Assembly: GCF_018687715.1 (NCBI RefSeq)
Contig: NC_056765.1
Location: forward strand, 17,498,894-17,562,893
Direction of reading: 5' to 3'
From: Carya illinoinensis
Taxonomy: Eukaryota > Streptophyta > Magnoliopsida > Fagales > Juglandaceae
DNA: 64,000 nucleotides
This document shows positions 22,958 to 35,150 of this stretch, one piece after another (within the stretch, counting starts at the first letter, position 1; every line of letters starts with the position of its first letter). The position numbers were made by a program, and so were the translations under genes. The notes under the pieces are model-generated. The model was given only the letters and a program-made list of their open reading frames with translations. It made no database searches and had not been told where the DNA came from.

Positions 22958-25156
22958 TGTGATATCTCATTTTTACGTGTATTTTTATTGAATGAGTATT
23001 TTAATTTAATTAAAATATTAATTCTTTTATTTTAAATTTATCAAACTTTAATTGGATTTATTAGTTGTGAAATTTATTTTGAGGTACTTTCTTAATATTA
23101 ATTATTATTTTGTGTTTAAAATGTTGTTTAATTTAATTTAGTTTATTTTTTATTTAAAATTTTGTTGTTAGTTTTTATTAATTATTTATTATGTTTTATT
23201 ATATTTTAGCTAGATATTATATTTAGATTATTTTATTCAATTTATAGCTTTTAAAATTATTTTCGTTGGATCAATTTCTGGACCCTAGAGATGAGGACTG
23301 GATCTAATTTCTTTTCCCCATCATTTCTTTTTCTCTTTTCTTTTTCTTCTTCCTCTTTCTTTTCCCTTTTTTCTTTCTTTTTTTTCCTCATTTCCTCCCC
23401 ATTTCTTCTCTCCCGCATGAAGCACTCCCCCTCTCCCTCTTTCGTCAGTTTTTCATTCAGCCCAAAACCATCGTCGGTCGCCATCGTGCAGTACACCAGC
23501 CCCACGATTCTCTTCCCCTTCAGCCGATGAACCTCCCCACTGAAACTCAATCCCATCCAAGCCACTGTTAAGCAGCACGCACCCCACCAAGTCGTGGTGT
23601 TCAAGAGCTCCAGCACCGCCGTCGTTCCACTTTCGGCCACCACTTATTTACCACTTCATCACCGACCTCTTGCCGACCTAAACCACCCATTTTCAGCTCC
23701 GATCTATAGCCAGAGAAACCTCCACGAGCTCAACTCCATTTTGGCATTTTTTTCACTTCCACCACTGTTTTCGCCGCCACCCACAGCCAACCCTCACTTC
23801 CACTAGTTTCATAAATATCTCTAATTCATTCCCTATCAATCCCAAGTTTTGGTTCGTCCCCATTCAAAAGTGGGTATTTTTACAACCCATAGCCATAGTG
23901 TTTTTACATTGTTATGTTGCTTTTCCTCCGCCTTTTGTAGCCCATTGATCATTCAAAAATTATTATATAGCCCTATAAGTATTTTTCAAACTTCTTTTTA
24001 GATTTAAATATATTTTTACTTTAACAATAAATTGTGACTGGTTGGTTATACAGGACTAAGTCCGAGGAGTCGTGGGTCGGATTGATTGGAGAACGAAGTT
24101 ATTTGAATGTTGGTTGATGTTGAGAATTGTTTGATATATTTATGTATTGTCATTTGCATTGCATAGTGCATGTATGTACATGTGTAGAAAAAGTAAAATT
24201 GGATTTTCGTGTAATTGCATGCATGTTCATGTGATAGAACTTGAAAAATTGAGTTTTCAAGCGAGAAATGATTTTTGGGTATATTTGAATGATTGGATTG
24301 ACTGGTTTAAGTCAGAGGTACTGTAGGGATGGTGGTAGAGTCCCGCCTATGATTCCTGCCTACGATGCACGCGGCGTAGGGATAGTGGTGAGCAAGGATG
24401 GTGGTAGAGTCCCACCTACAGAAGGACACGTAGGGATAGTGGTGAGCAGGGAAGGTGGTAGAGTTCCCGCATGTGATTCCCGCCTACAGTGCTCTGATGG
24501 TTTGGTTAATGGGCAATTTTCTGAGAAAATGACGAGATTGGATTTTTGGGCTATTTTCTGGGAAAATTGTGAGATTAGATTTTTGGACCATTATCTGGGA
24601 TAATGGCGAGGAAATATTTTGAATGAAATGTTTTAGGTCAAAATGGGATTTTGGCGTGTGTTGGAAAAATGATTATTTTCGGAAAATTATGATTTTCGGG
24701 ACAACATCATGTTCATGCATATTGTTGTGGCATGGATATATTTTTTTTATCTTGAGCTTTAGTTGGATTATTGCTTACTTGCAGTACCGTCTTTGGTACC
24801 GTAGACTTTGATGTAGATGAGGATGAGGAGGCTAAGCATGAGGAGGCGGCTCCACCAGAGTACTAATTTGGAGTTGTATTGTTGGAAAATATTTCCCTTG
24901 CCTTTATTTTATGTAATTTGGATTTGAAACAATGTTAAACTTGTAGTATTTTATTACACTTATTTTAATCGAGTTTGTATTTAAACAAAATTATGGTACT
25001 TAGTTGAAAGACTTTTATTACCGTTGCATTATTTTTATTATACACTTGTTGCATGTATACACACTTGGCACTTGGAGATAGGATGTGTGACCCGTGTTGT
25101 CATCATCCCGACGCCTCGATTCCCACGTGTCCGTACGTGAGAGTTGGGGGCATCAT

Positions 25157-25157
<1 letters not shown>
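22958..25157 (+). mobile_element. Solo LTR, family 1 copy B (2.2 kb)
   Basis: It starts TGTGATATCTCATTTTTACG and ends GGGGGCATCATA, where the last bases are a mutated TCACA. It is flanked by a perfect 5-bp TSD, GGGAG at 22953-22957 and 25158-25162. It is homologous to the minus-strand copy at 7522-9769: the ends, the pyrimidine-rich block (23310-23430), the TTTTCTGGGAAAAT motifs (24515-24610) and the final block (TTGTTGCATGTATACACACT through CCCGACGCCTCGATT) all correspond. An internal degenerate repeat with GTAGGGATAGTGGTGAGCA lies at 24320-24490. There is no adjacent primer-binding site, gag or pol. The intact TSD shows a solo LTR rather than a truncated element. Confidence 0.9.

Positions 25158-25159
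<2 letters not shown>

Positions 25160-25196
<37 letters not shown>
25160..25196. repeat. (GA)n microsatellite at the LTR B target site
   Basis: 37 bp of GA repeat immediately after the solo LTR; the right TSD (GGGAG) overlaps its edge. Confidence 0.9.
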
Positions 25197-25199
<3 letters not shown>

Positions 25200-25703
25200 G
25201 GGCACAACCGTGTGAGTGGACGGGCACCGTCTATGCAAATTGAGAGAGACAGAGAGGGAAAGAGAGAAAGGGAGTTCAGTTACCGAAATGGAGGGTCAGC
25301 TTATTTCTTCTCGTATCTAGTAGTTTCTCATATCCCACGTTGGTCGGTAGGAGTGAGAAAACAATATTTTAATATTTGGTGAATGAAAATCATCTTTCAT
25401 ATTTAGCCACTCACTATAGTAAAAGTCCATAATATTTTGAATTTTTCCAATTCAATGTGAAGAGTTTTTGAGCCAAATTATGTAAAATTTGACCAAGCAT
25501 CTCATTTGGCCAAGCCAATAAGGCTACCCTAAGTGATCCAATAGTCTCATGATGGCCACATGCCGCTGTAGAGGGCGTATTGCCACTTCAAGCTATTGTC
25601 CATTTTGAATAAACTTGTCTCATTGTCATCTCTTCACCTTTTCTACAGTTGATAATTAAGTTATCAACAGCTTCAATACCTCGCATGTGGTCATTGTTCT
25701 CAC

Positions 25704-26420
25704 TAGGGTTGAGCATCAATATTGTCAGAGTCAGAGTGCCCCACATTTGACTTTGATTCCGATTCACATAGCCTCCGATCCAACTCGGACTCCGACTTGG
25801 ATTTGGGTTTTTTTTATTGGGTTTTTTTCTTAACCTATTTAAAATTTCAATTTGATAATTTTGGACTCTCACTAATTGGATTTAAGCTTCCAGATTTTAG
25901 TTTTTTTAAAAAATCTTTTTTCAAATTTCAACTTTGTTATAACATAACCAAAATTGAAAAAATAAATCATTGTACAAATTAATGCTATTCTACATTAATA
26001 TTATATATTATTATATATTAATGTTTATACATTAGTATTATATGTTATTATATATTGATTATTATACATTACCAGTACATGTTATTATACATTAGTGTTT
26101 ACACATTCGTTGTTATTATACATTGGTGTTTATACATTAGTTGTTATCATACAATAGTGTTATATGGTAGTAATAGTTAATAGTATGATGTTTACATATA
26201 TTATAATAATTTAATTATACTAGTATATTATTGAATTTAACTAACTATATAAGTTATAGTATATAAAAAATATATATATGATTAATATATAAATATATAT
26301 TTTTATAAAATATATACAATATTGGAGTCGAAATCGGACTTCGACTCCAACTCTAACTATTGTTAGGGTTAGTGCATAATCAGAGTTGAAGTCGGACTTT
26401 TAGATTTTTGCTCAGCCATA
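25704..26420. mobile_element. hAT-like non-autonomous element (~717 bp)
   Basis: The ends are imperfect inverted repeats: TAGGGTTGAGCATCAAT on the left and the inverse of the right end TATGGCTGAGCAAAAAT. Flanking octamers GTTCTCAC (25696-25703) and GTTCTTGG (26421-26428) share 5 of 8 bases, compatible with a decayed 8-bp TSD. Next to the ends are repeated GACTCCGAC/GTCGGAGT-type motifs, and the centre is AT-rich with TTATTATACATT repeats. The architecture mirrors the element nested in the LINE (GC-rich motif arrays near the ends, AT-rich core), but the motifs differ. Confidence 0.6.
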
Positions 26421-28375
26421 GTTCTTGGCTTGTCATGCACACATAATATATATAGATAGTAATTCTATAGACAAGTCCTAAATGTATAAATCTCGCATAA
26501 GTATTATATAAAAAATTGGGTCTAATCAAGAATAAGTAGATTTTTCATACCTTTTCGTAATAGAATTTATTTTTTTCCAAAAAACTTGCGCAAGATTTGT
26601 AACTTTAGAATTTATATGTATCATTATTTTAATATACAATTCCTTCGGGTATCAATTGCTTTGAGCCTTGTGCTCAATTAGTTATAATTTCTATTGTTCT
26701 TTGTATCCGGGAAGCAATCTCACCCTCTTATTTATATGCTCCTCTTTTATTTATATAATATCTGCATATTTCCAAAAGATAAAAAAAAACTATTTAAAAA
26801 TGGCTTTTATTCATGAGGGTGTAGCACGAGATGAGTCCCGACAAGACTAAATTAAAAAAGTTTTTTATTTTTTTATACATTTAAATAAAATAAAAATTAT
26901 AATATTATTAAAAATATTTCTTTAATTATTAAGTAAAAAATAATTTGTCAGGACGCAATTGGTATCGTAAGAGTATATTTATTCTTTATTCATCCTTTCA
27001 AAAAAAAAAAGTACTACTTCTTCTTTTTTTTTTTTAAAAAATGTGAATTCATTCATCATACCGAAGTTACAAATGTGCTTATTAATATAGAAAAATTCAG
27101 ACTATAAGCCAACTTACGCAACTGCTATGGAGCATCCCTTCACACAAAGTAGCAGATACTGTCTTAACTTCTAAACATCTCTAAAGAGAGAGAGAACACT
27201 CTATATAAACAGAGTGACAAGGCCTCTCCACCCTCCTAAGGAGGTAGAGTATGGGACAATAATGCCATGGACACTAAGTCCAAAAGCCTATTACTAAAAT
27301 ATTATTAATAAACTACATAAAAACTACATTACAAAATAGCTAACAAAAATAACAGAAACACAAGCACCGGCATGAGCCCCGACGGCACGCCCATCGCAGG
27401 CATCTGCATCACAAGCCCAGGAATAGCACGAGTACCCAACTCGCATATGGACCATAACAACCTCCACTGCAGAGGTCGGTCGTACGTCCACTGACAGTAA
27501 CATCATCTGCGAATCTCGACTAGCACTAGCTCTAAATTATGTTCGATCAAATAACTCATCACCCCACTCAGTTTAAACGAGGATAACAGAACAAGACCAA
27601 AAAATCAACTCCAAAATGGAGGGGCAAAAACAAGAGGCAGTGGTGCGTGCATAGCAAAACCACTCTTAGAGGAGAGCCGACGGTCGGTCGATGATCTCCC
27701 AGAGTCTTAGGTCCCAGAAAAGTCAGGTTTTGAGTCGGCAGGTGGCTCCCCGATAGTGCGTGATAGCCACGATTTGTTGTGATCTAATACTTCGTCCCGT
27801 GCGTGCAGGCTACGTGTTAGGGACCTCAATCTAGTCCCTAAACACTATGGTTCTCTAAATCCGCTTCACCCAACTATGACCGATGAGCCTATCCTTCTTG
27901 CTCGCCTTCTTACTTAAGTTTAGACTTTAGTGATGAGATTTAGTGAATATGGATGATGGGTGTTTGTGGTTTGTGAATTGGATCTTGGTGGGATGGTTTG
28001 GTGTATGCGATGATGATGGTATGGTATGGTATGATGATGGCCGAATGGTGTGATTACGCTATGGTAAGCGCCTCTTGGGTGGTATTATGGTAATTATGGA
28101 AGTGAGGCTAGGGTTTAAGGTTTCCTAAAATATAAGAAATCCTTATGGAGGCTAGGGTTTATGGTAGGGAATATGGAGGCACTAGATCTAGTGTAGATCT
28201 AGGGCTTTATGATGAAAGGGGTTTAGATCTAGGATTATGGAAGGTATATGGATGATAATATGGTGATGGAATAATATGGAAGTGAAGGAAATATGAAGGG
28301 AATAATCCAACAAGGCTAGATCTACTTGGCAAAGTAGATCTAGTGTGTTGGGATGATATGGGGCGTATGATATAA
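26421..28375. other. Non-coding spacer
   Basis: I see no supportable gene. 27000-27900 has mixed composition with no recognisable domain in any frame. 27950-28330 is rich in GATGATGG/TATGG-type short words and AGATCTA motifs. A single-copy non-coding function cannot be excluded. Confidence 0.35.
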
Positions 28376-29045
28376 TGTTAAGTGCAAAAAGAGTAATGCA
28401 AATAACAAGTAAATAACAAGATTGAAACTCAATAATGGAAAAGAGAAACAAACTTGCTCATAGATTGATAAATGAAGCAACACTCGTCCACAAACGTCAA
28501 GGTGTTGAATCTCTATTTGGGATTTACACGGGTTGCACCCAAATAGCCCAAGTGCCAAGCACCGAAGGAGATCTTAAGAACAAATAAGCCAACCACAAAG
28601 GGAATTTGTCAAAAGATCATGAAAGATGGGACTAGAGTGGCCTTTATATAGGCTTACAAGGGGAGAGTCCTAATGGTGCTTGAACAAGGAAATAAATCCT
28701 AGAAATGAATTAATTCCTAGTAACACTAGCCTAAGGAATTAATTTCTAGTTGTACTAAAACAAGGAAATAATGAAATATATAAATACTAGATGATTTTAT
28801 TAAAATAATAAAATGCTGATAAAATTCTGGCCGTGGGGCCCATGTGGGACCCACGGCCTAACTGGTGCTAGTCGGTGCTGAAAATGGCCCATGGCATGGG
28901 CCATGGCACTGGCTGGCTAGTCTGGTCCGTGGGCTTGCCATGGCATGGGTCATGGCATGCTGCTGGCTCACCATGGGGGCTAACTAGGCATGTCAGTGAG
29001 TTTGTCGAGGCTTGTCCCGAGGCAACTTTTCTAGAGGGTCTAACA
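28376..29045 (-). mobile_element. 3' LTR of the deleted gypsy element (~670 bp)
   Basis: Read on the minus strand it starts TGTTAGACCCTCTAG directly after a polypurine tract (29046-29059, GAAGGGAGGGGGAA on the minus strand) and ends CACTTAACA, giving TGTTA/TAACA inverted termini. A TATATAAAGG promoter box lies at 28641-28650. The low-coordinate end is inferred from the inverted termini only, because the 5' LTR is missing and cannot be compared. Confidence 0.55.
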
Positions 29046-29059
29046 TTCCCCCTCCCTTC

Positions 29060-30494
29060 AAGAACATCCTTGCCCTCAAGGATTAAATTTGAAAATGCTC
29101 ATACCCTCTCCTCATTCTCTTCCTTAGCTATCTCCATGGCAAAACAATGTGCCCCTCCTTTGCCCAACTTTTCTAACATTGATGCCTTACCCGACTTGGC
29201 CTCATTGGATGCTAAAGTTACTCATACATTCTTCTTGGACCCTAGCTTGAATTCCATGGTCCTTTGGTTGTAGTCAAGCACTACCCTTCCAAGACTCTTG
29301 AGCCATGGATTGCCCAATACAATATCAAGCTCCACCAAAGGAAGTATGTGTAAATCCGCCACTATTCTCACTCCTTGCACATTTATTTTTACTTCTTTTA
29401 CTAGCCCTTCACATTTCATCTTATCCCCACTAGCCATCTTTACCTCAAATGGCTCTATAGCAATCGGATTCAACCCAACCTTAGTAGCAAGGGTGGCGTT
29501 GATGAAGTTACGTGTGGAGCCACTATCTACCAACAAAGGGACTTATATTGTTCCTATCCATGTCATTACCCTCATGGAGGTATGTTTTTGGGTCCCTATC
29601 AAAGTATTAAGGGACAACTCGGCCTCCTCATAATTTTTGTTCACTTTGGTCTCCTTTTGGTTGTTTTCTTGGCTAGAGGATTCCACAAAATAACCATTAT
29701 CCTATTCCTCACTTCTCTCATCAACCAACATGTATACTTGCCCCAATCTACATTTGTGCCCTATGCCCCATTTTTCTCTACACTTAAAACAAAGGCCCTT
29801 CTTTATTCTATCTTGGACCTCTTCTCTTGAAAGCTTCTTCACTTCAAGTGGCTTAGATTTAGAAGCATTCCCCGTTTCCTCCTTACCTTTCCAAGGAACA
29901 TTGGTTTGCAAGGGTGTAGTAACCTTACTTCCCATTTCCTTATATTGACGTTTCTCCATATTAGTGCTTTCTTCTAGGATCTCCACCATCCTCATAGCTT
30001 CTTGAATCTTAGAGGGTTGCTTCAACTTAACTTCCTTGGCTATCCAAGGCTTCAACCCATATCCATAAATGTGCCCACAAGGGCCTCCTCAGACCACCCT
30101 CTCACAAGAGTTTGTAGTTGCCTAAACTCTTCAATGTAACTATGCACTTTACCTTCTTGCCTCAACTTGGCAAGTTCGCCATGGTGGTTAATGGTAGGAG
30201 ATGGCCCAAATTGCATGAGGATCTCTTTTTCAAAAGCTATCCAACCTAATCTTCTCCTCTCCTTCTCATATTGGTCCCGGATCCACCTCCACCGCTTGCT
30301 TGCTTTTCCTTCCAAGTAAAAACATGCCGTTGACACTCTTTCTCTCCTTGGTACTTCATAAGTGTGAAAGTAGTGATCGACCTTGTCAAGCCATTCATAA
30401 GGATCTCCACCATTGAACTTAGGAAAGTCCACCTTTGGTCTCTTGGGTCCCCGGTCATAAGGCCGGTTTCCTCTTCTATCATCATGGTACTCAT
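29060..30494 (-). pseudogene. Ty3/gypsy gag and protease, joined directly to the element's 3' end
   Basis: Minus-strand order: a retrotransposon gag core (VDFPKFNGGDPYEWLDKVDH, ACFYLEGKASKRWRW, LAKLRQEGKVHSYIEEFRQL), a one-base shift at about 30055, the C-terminal gag part (LKPWIAKEVKLKQP) with a zinc knuckle CFKCREKWGIGHKC (29770), then after a stop near 29544 the retropepsin with LLVDSGSTRNFIN (active-site D-S-G, 29530) and LDIVLGNPWLKSLG. After the protease the frame runs about 140 bp to GKDVLEGRGNV at the polypurine tract. RT, RNase H and integrase are absent, so an internal deletion joined protease to the 3' end. Homology stops abruptly near 30494; the 5' LTR is gone. Such gag-retaining, pol-less elements can be trans-mobilised in other families, but this copy has shifts and stops. 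Confidence 0.8.
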
Positions 30495-30779
30495 TTTAAA
30501 TTTTGATAAATTAGAAATATTATAAATGAGTAAAATTATATATAGTTATTAGCTATATAAGTATCGTACACTCATTTTAAAAAAGAATAGGATCCAACAA
30601 TAAAAATTAGTTTTTCCTTACAAGTCTCATATTTACTCATATTTTTCAAAAGAAGTGTGGGGCATTTGTCAATCTATAACTACAAATATAATTTTTCATT
30701 GTAAATATTATAACTTAAATATTAGTAATTGAAATAAATATTATTTCTTTTAGTTTCTTTCCAATTGTAATTCAAATAG
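30495..30779. other. Non-coding AT-rich spacer
   Basis: Nothing recognisable; it abuts the truncated gag edge. Confidence 0.35.
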
Positions 30780-31091
30780 ACCTCGTTTGGATAGTCAGAG
30801 AAGATAAGAAATTTACGAATAATTATGAGATAATTTTATGAATAAATAGTAAAATATTTTGAGTTAAGATTTTTATTGGGTTTTGAGAAATGAGAAAGAA
30901 AAAGTTGAATAAAAATATTATAAATTTAAAATATTATTAAGATATAATTTTTTAATATTACTTTTGTTTTGAAATTTAGAAAAATTGTAATGATTAGATG
31001 ACAAAGTATAAAAGATAAATTGAAAAATATTTATATTTGAGTAGTGTTTAGATATTGAGATGGAATGAGATACATATCCAAATGGGGCCTT
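30780..31091. repeat. MITE-like repeat family A (~310 bp, both ends visible)
   Basis: It opens ACCTCGTTTGGATAGTCAG and closes ATATCCAAATGGGGCCTT. The inverse of the right end (AAGGCCCCATTTGGATA) matches the left end (GACCTCGTTTGGATA) at about 11 of 15 bases, showing terminal inverted repeats. The core is the same AT-rich sequence as the 2.4-kb and 17-kb copies. This is the most complete copy in the window. Confidence 0.6.
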
Positions 31092-31780
31092 AATAATTAC
31101 ACATCTTTAATTTACATTATGAAATATTGTAAGTGCATGCTAATATGAATTTAAACGTCCTCTTGATAGAAATTTTCAATTTTCCTTCTATTTAGGTATT
31201 GTAAGCAGCTTATTTTTACAAGGTGGACATTAATTTGTAATTTATAATCCTGTCTTCATAAAATAAAAGCGTAGAAGGTAACAGAAATTTTATTAATAAA
31301 ACCTTGATCAAATATGGTAATGGTTAAGGATGTGCATCCGAATAGGATTTTTTTTGGGGGGGGGGGGTACCAATACAAGCTATTAACTTGGTTATCCATA
31401 TCAGATTTTATTTTTTTTTTAAATGTTTTGTTTTTGTATCGAGATTAAATTTCCAAGTCCTCACGAGTCCCTATGCATCCAGACTATCTCTCTCTCTACT
31501 ATAGCTGACCTCTAAGGCACTCTAGTGTAGATTCTTTCTTATTATTCTTATTTTCCCTTCCTTTGGTTTGGATCTAGGTATGTGGTTTGGATTGGATCTA
31601 GATATGTGGTTTTGTTTGGATTTGACTTTGTGGTTTGGTTTGGATCTAGGTTTGTGGTTTGGTTTTGTTTATGCTTGTTCTACGGGAAAATCTGTCTTCA
31701 TTTCGATTGAGGCAAAATTAATCAAATAAAGCAAAAAGTTTGACCCAAAAGTTGTATCTCCGCTTAGATGATAATAATCA

Positions 31781-32254
31781 TATTGATGTGTGTTTTGTAG
31801 TTGCTAGTCAATGAAGGCACTCTTGTAACTATGAAGGAGGAATAAAGGGCGGCAAATGGGGGTGATCATGTCACCTCCGATGCCAAAGTCAACATTCTCT
31901 AACAGGAGATAGGAAGCAAGAAGCTAGTGAGAGTTAAAAAGAAATACTGAATATGTGTAACTTGTCCTCGATTTTCCCGTTTTAGGGTCCTCTTTCCTTA
32001 GCCTGGCATGCCATCTCATTTAATGGGGAACCCCTTGTTGGCAACCGAATCACTTGTCATGCTTGTTTACCATGCTAGCGCATTTAATGCGACAATCCCC
32101 ACCTATGTGTGGTTCAAGCCAAGGCCTCATCCGCATCTTTCGTGACCCGATCCTGCCTTGCAGGAGGTTGGGTCGGGCTAGGCTCAATCAGACCATGGGC
32201 CTTGAGGTTCTTTAGTTGGAGCCCAACCATTGAAGGGGGAGAAATATCTCTTCT
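31781..32254 (-). repeat. 3' LTR of the Tat element
   Basis: Homologous to 38720-39137. Shared blocks include TGTGTTTTGTAGTTGC, GTCACCTCC(G/A)ATGCCAAAGTC, GGAAGCAAGAAGCTA and GCGCAT(T/C)TAATGCGA. On the minus strand the start corresponds to (T/A)GAAG(G/A)GATATTTC. The two LTRs have diverged substantially, implying an old insertion. Boundaries are good to about 10 bp. Confidence 0.75.
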
Positions 32255-32479
32255 AGTTACCATGTTAATTCTTTTCGTGCTAATAGCGAGAATTAAATGT
32301 TACTTCTTTATTATTTCTTGGGATAGACCTTATCTTTGTTATTAGTCTTCTTTGCATCAAAGCCCACCCAGCCACCTTTGCCCCTTAAATGCCTAGTTCG
32401 AACCATCGACTTTGCACCTTTTGTTGTGCTACTATTCCTTCTTCCTCCTATGCGTGAGCCCCACTCTGTCTCTGATTAG

Positions 32480-34200
32480 CGCTCAAGGCAATGGCGCCCA
32501 AAATCGGTTCCTGCATCTCATCTTGTGAATCACAAGCTTCATGCCCCATGGCTCCTCCCCAGGTTTTGGAGAATGTTCCCTATGATGCTTCGTAGTATTT
32601 CAAAGGATACCACTGGTCGGCATCCATTTCTTGGGCGGATACCGAGGTCGTGCGCAGCTCGTTCAGGATATTCAACTACAACTTCATCAGCCTAGAGATA
32701 CTAGGGTCCAAGTAGGGGGCTGTGGACCCTAGTATCTCTTAATCAGGAGCTTCTTCCCAATCGGGAGCGCACGTCAGGGGCCTTACTCCCCTCCCATCTT
32801 GTCAATCAAGGCATCAACCTCATCACCTCAGAGAGGGTAGAGGCACATCATGACCCTACTTCACAAGATATTGTTTGGGTTCTCATGGAGCAAGCAGAGG
32901 CAGCCATGGAGGCAGTGACCGTGGGGGTTGGCCACTTGTCTACAAATATGTAGACTACTCCCCCTTAACATCAGGTCTGCTTCTACCCCATCAAGTGGTC
33001 GATACCCATCTAGGGCACCAGATGGCATGGAACAAAAGCTTGACATGGCCTTTTTCCCGACTTTCCTGGATTCTGTACCAGTGGGCTCGATCATTGTAAG
33101 TGAGCATTTTGATGGCACCAAAGGGATCCCATTGGCTACTACTTCGATTGTATCATTAGAAAGGTTCATGACCTCTTCTGTCCACAACCTCCAGGGGCAA
33201 GATGCCTACATTCTGCTCAACCTCTAGGTACTTGCCCCAAGGGACCAACCGGTCATGGTCATTTTCTTCGCCTACCCCTTGCTCCAGAAGTGTTGAAGCA
33301 AAGGCTCCTATTGGGTACCATGATAGCAACTGGATGTCGAGATCCCCAAGTGGCAAGGCCCAAGTAGGAGGCATGGTGGAGCATCCAGCAGTGGTGGGCT
33401 CTCTAGTTGTGAGGGAGGTTGACGCCAAGGAGGGCATTGGTTCCCCCTAGGCTCCCCTTTCCTAACCCCACTGGGCGAGCTAGTTGGATTGGTGTAGTTC
33501 TCACAAAGGGAATGGTGGGGGGGTGTGGGGGTGCCTGCATTGCCTGGGGCTATCTTGAGGAGGGGTGCCACCTGAGTTGAAGCCGTTCAGGGGACAGTCA
33601 ACCGACTGAGAGGAATCTTGTCCCCGGTATGCCTTATTCCTTTGCGATGTTTGTTGGCTAATGTATTCTTTCTTCTCCTTCTCAAAGTTTTGTTGCTCAC
33701 ATGTACCAGGTAATTACAGAGTGCTCACCTTCACGACTAGGTCACTTACCTCAAGGAAAAACTTGTCAGAAGGGACGAGGACATGAGTTGCCTCCAAAGT
33801 GAAGCCCAAGGACTCAGGAACTTGAGTTGGAGGAGCTGAGGCAGTGATGTTAAGGCTACGACGAGGTTGTTTGAGGGATCAAACAGTTCTTTCAAAACTT
33901 GGAAGAACAGTGCTCCCAGGATCTAGATGAGCGGGAGTAGCTCGAGGATGAGGCCGAGTCGCAAGACCAATTGAGGACAGGCCTTGATGACTCCCTCTGA
34001 CGGAGTCTTGAGGAAAGTGGGTCTTGGGTGGAGAAACTTAGGTCCTTTAGATCAGAGTTGGGTTCAGCCCAAAACAAGATTGTTGTTCGCGATGCACAGG
34101 TGGCTTCCCTGAAGGCTGAGCTTGCTACTTTGTAGGGTGACCTGATGCGGATTTCCCCCCCAACTGGCTGCAGTGAGGACAGTTCACAACATGGCCTAGG
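32480..34200 (+). pseudogene. Antisense coding remnant between integrase and 3' LTR (coiled-coil protein)
   Basis: Opposite to pol, the plus strand carries broken but protein-like frames: MAPKIGSCISSCESQ at 32491, and a heptad-rich segment at about 33890-34135 (LRTGLDDSL, SWVEKLRSFRSELGSAQNKI, DAQVASLKAELATL) typical of a coiled coil, interrupted by TAG/TGA codons. Retand and related Tat elements are known to carry antisense ORFs here, and plants have a 'putative gypsy type transposon' protein of this layout; I infer this is the same kind of ORF. No function is established. Many stops show that it is dead in this copy. Confidence 0.5.
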
Positions 34201-35150
34201 ATCATGGTTATCAAGAGGGCTTGGAAAGAATGCAATGTGGAATCGACTGCACTAGGTGGCATTCGGATGCTGAGGCACAAGTGCACAACATAATTCTTAG
34301 GAACTAGGCAGGATCTGAAATCGGCCATCTAGATGGCAAGGAGGGATTGAGGCATTTAAGAGAGGTGTTCCCTCCTTTGACCAGCGAGATTCAAGACCGG
34401 AGCATCGACCTGAAGAGCCAGGCGGGATCTGAAATCGACCATGCTAGGTGGCATTTGGATGCCGAGGTACAAGTGAGGAGCATTGGTCTAGGGAACCAAG
34501 CGCAATCTAAAATCAACCTCATTGGGTGGCGAGGAGGAGGTGTTCTCTCCCTTAACCGTTGAGATTCAAGCGAGGAGCATTAACTTAAAAAATTCGGCAG
34601 GATTTGAAATCTACTAGGTTGGATGGCATTTGGACATTGATGCCCAAGCATAGAGCATTGGCCTAAGGAACTGGATGGGAAATGAAATCAATTGCACTGG
34701 ATAGCGAAGAGGGACTTGGACACTTAGGAGAGGTGTTCCCTCCCTTGACTGCCATGGTTCGAGCAAGATACATCGACCTAAAAGACCAGGCGAGATCTGA
34801 AATCGATCGTAGTTTGTGCATTTGAATGCCAAGGCATGAACATAGGGCATCGGCTTAAGGAACCTGGCAAGATTTGAAATCGATAGTGCTGGGTGGCGAG
34901 TAAGGACCTGGACACTTTGGTGAGGTGTTCCCTCCTTTGACCGCTGAGGTTCGAGTGCAAAGCATCAACCTGAAGAACCAGGCAGGATCTGAAATCGACC
35001 GCTTTAGGTGGCAAGGAGGGACTAGGGCACTTAGAAGAGGTGTTCCCTCCCTTGACCGCCTAGGCACCACCGTAGAGCATCAGCTTAAGGACCCAGGCGA
35101 GATCTGAAATCAACCCTACTAAGTGGATTTTGGATGCTAGGAAGGGATTC
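34200..35150. repeat. ~193-bp tandem repeat array inside the Tat element
   Basis: The motif AGGTGTTCCCTCC recurs at 34362, 34538, 34731, 34923 and 35038 (spacings 176, 193, 192, 115). Within each unit the word GATCTGAAATC (or a variant) occurs twice, giving alternating sub-units of about 115 and 78 bp (34312, 34425, 34506, 34601, 34677, 34793, 34870, 34986, 35099). The repeats read through in frame on the plus strand for stretches (AGSEIDHARWHLDAEVQVRS), extending the coiled-coil ORF. The last unit is short. Confidence 0.8.

Noticed and set aside
24289..24603. 104-codon plus-strand ORF with GRVPP repeats
   Set aside because: Translation of a short internal repeat of solo LTR B, not a gene.
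26990..27960. Possible rDNA or structured RNA
   Set aside because: No match to remembered rRNA, tRNA or snRNA signature sequences; no convincing cloverleaf or box motifs.
32861..33571. Several overlapping minus-strand ORFs
   Set aside because: They oppose the antisense coding remnant of the Tat element and show no pol-like or other recognisable motif.
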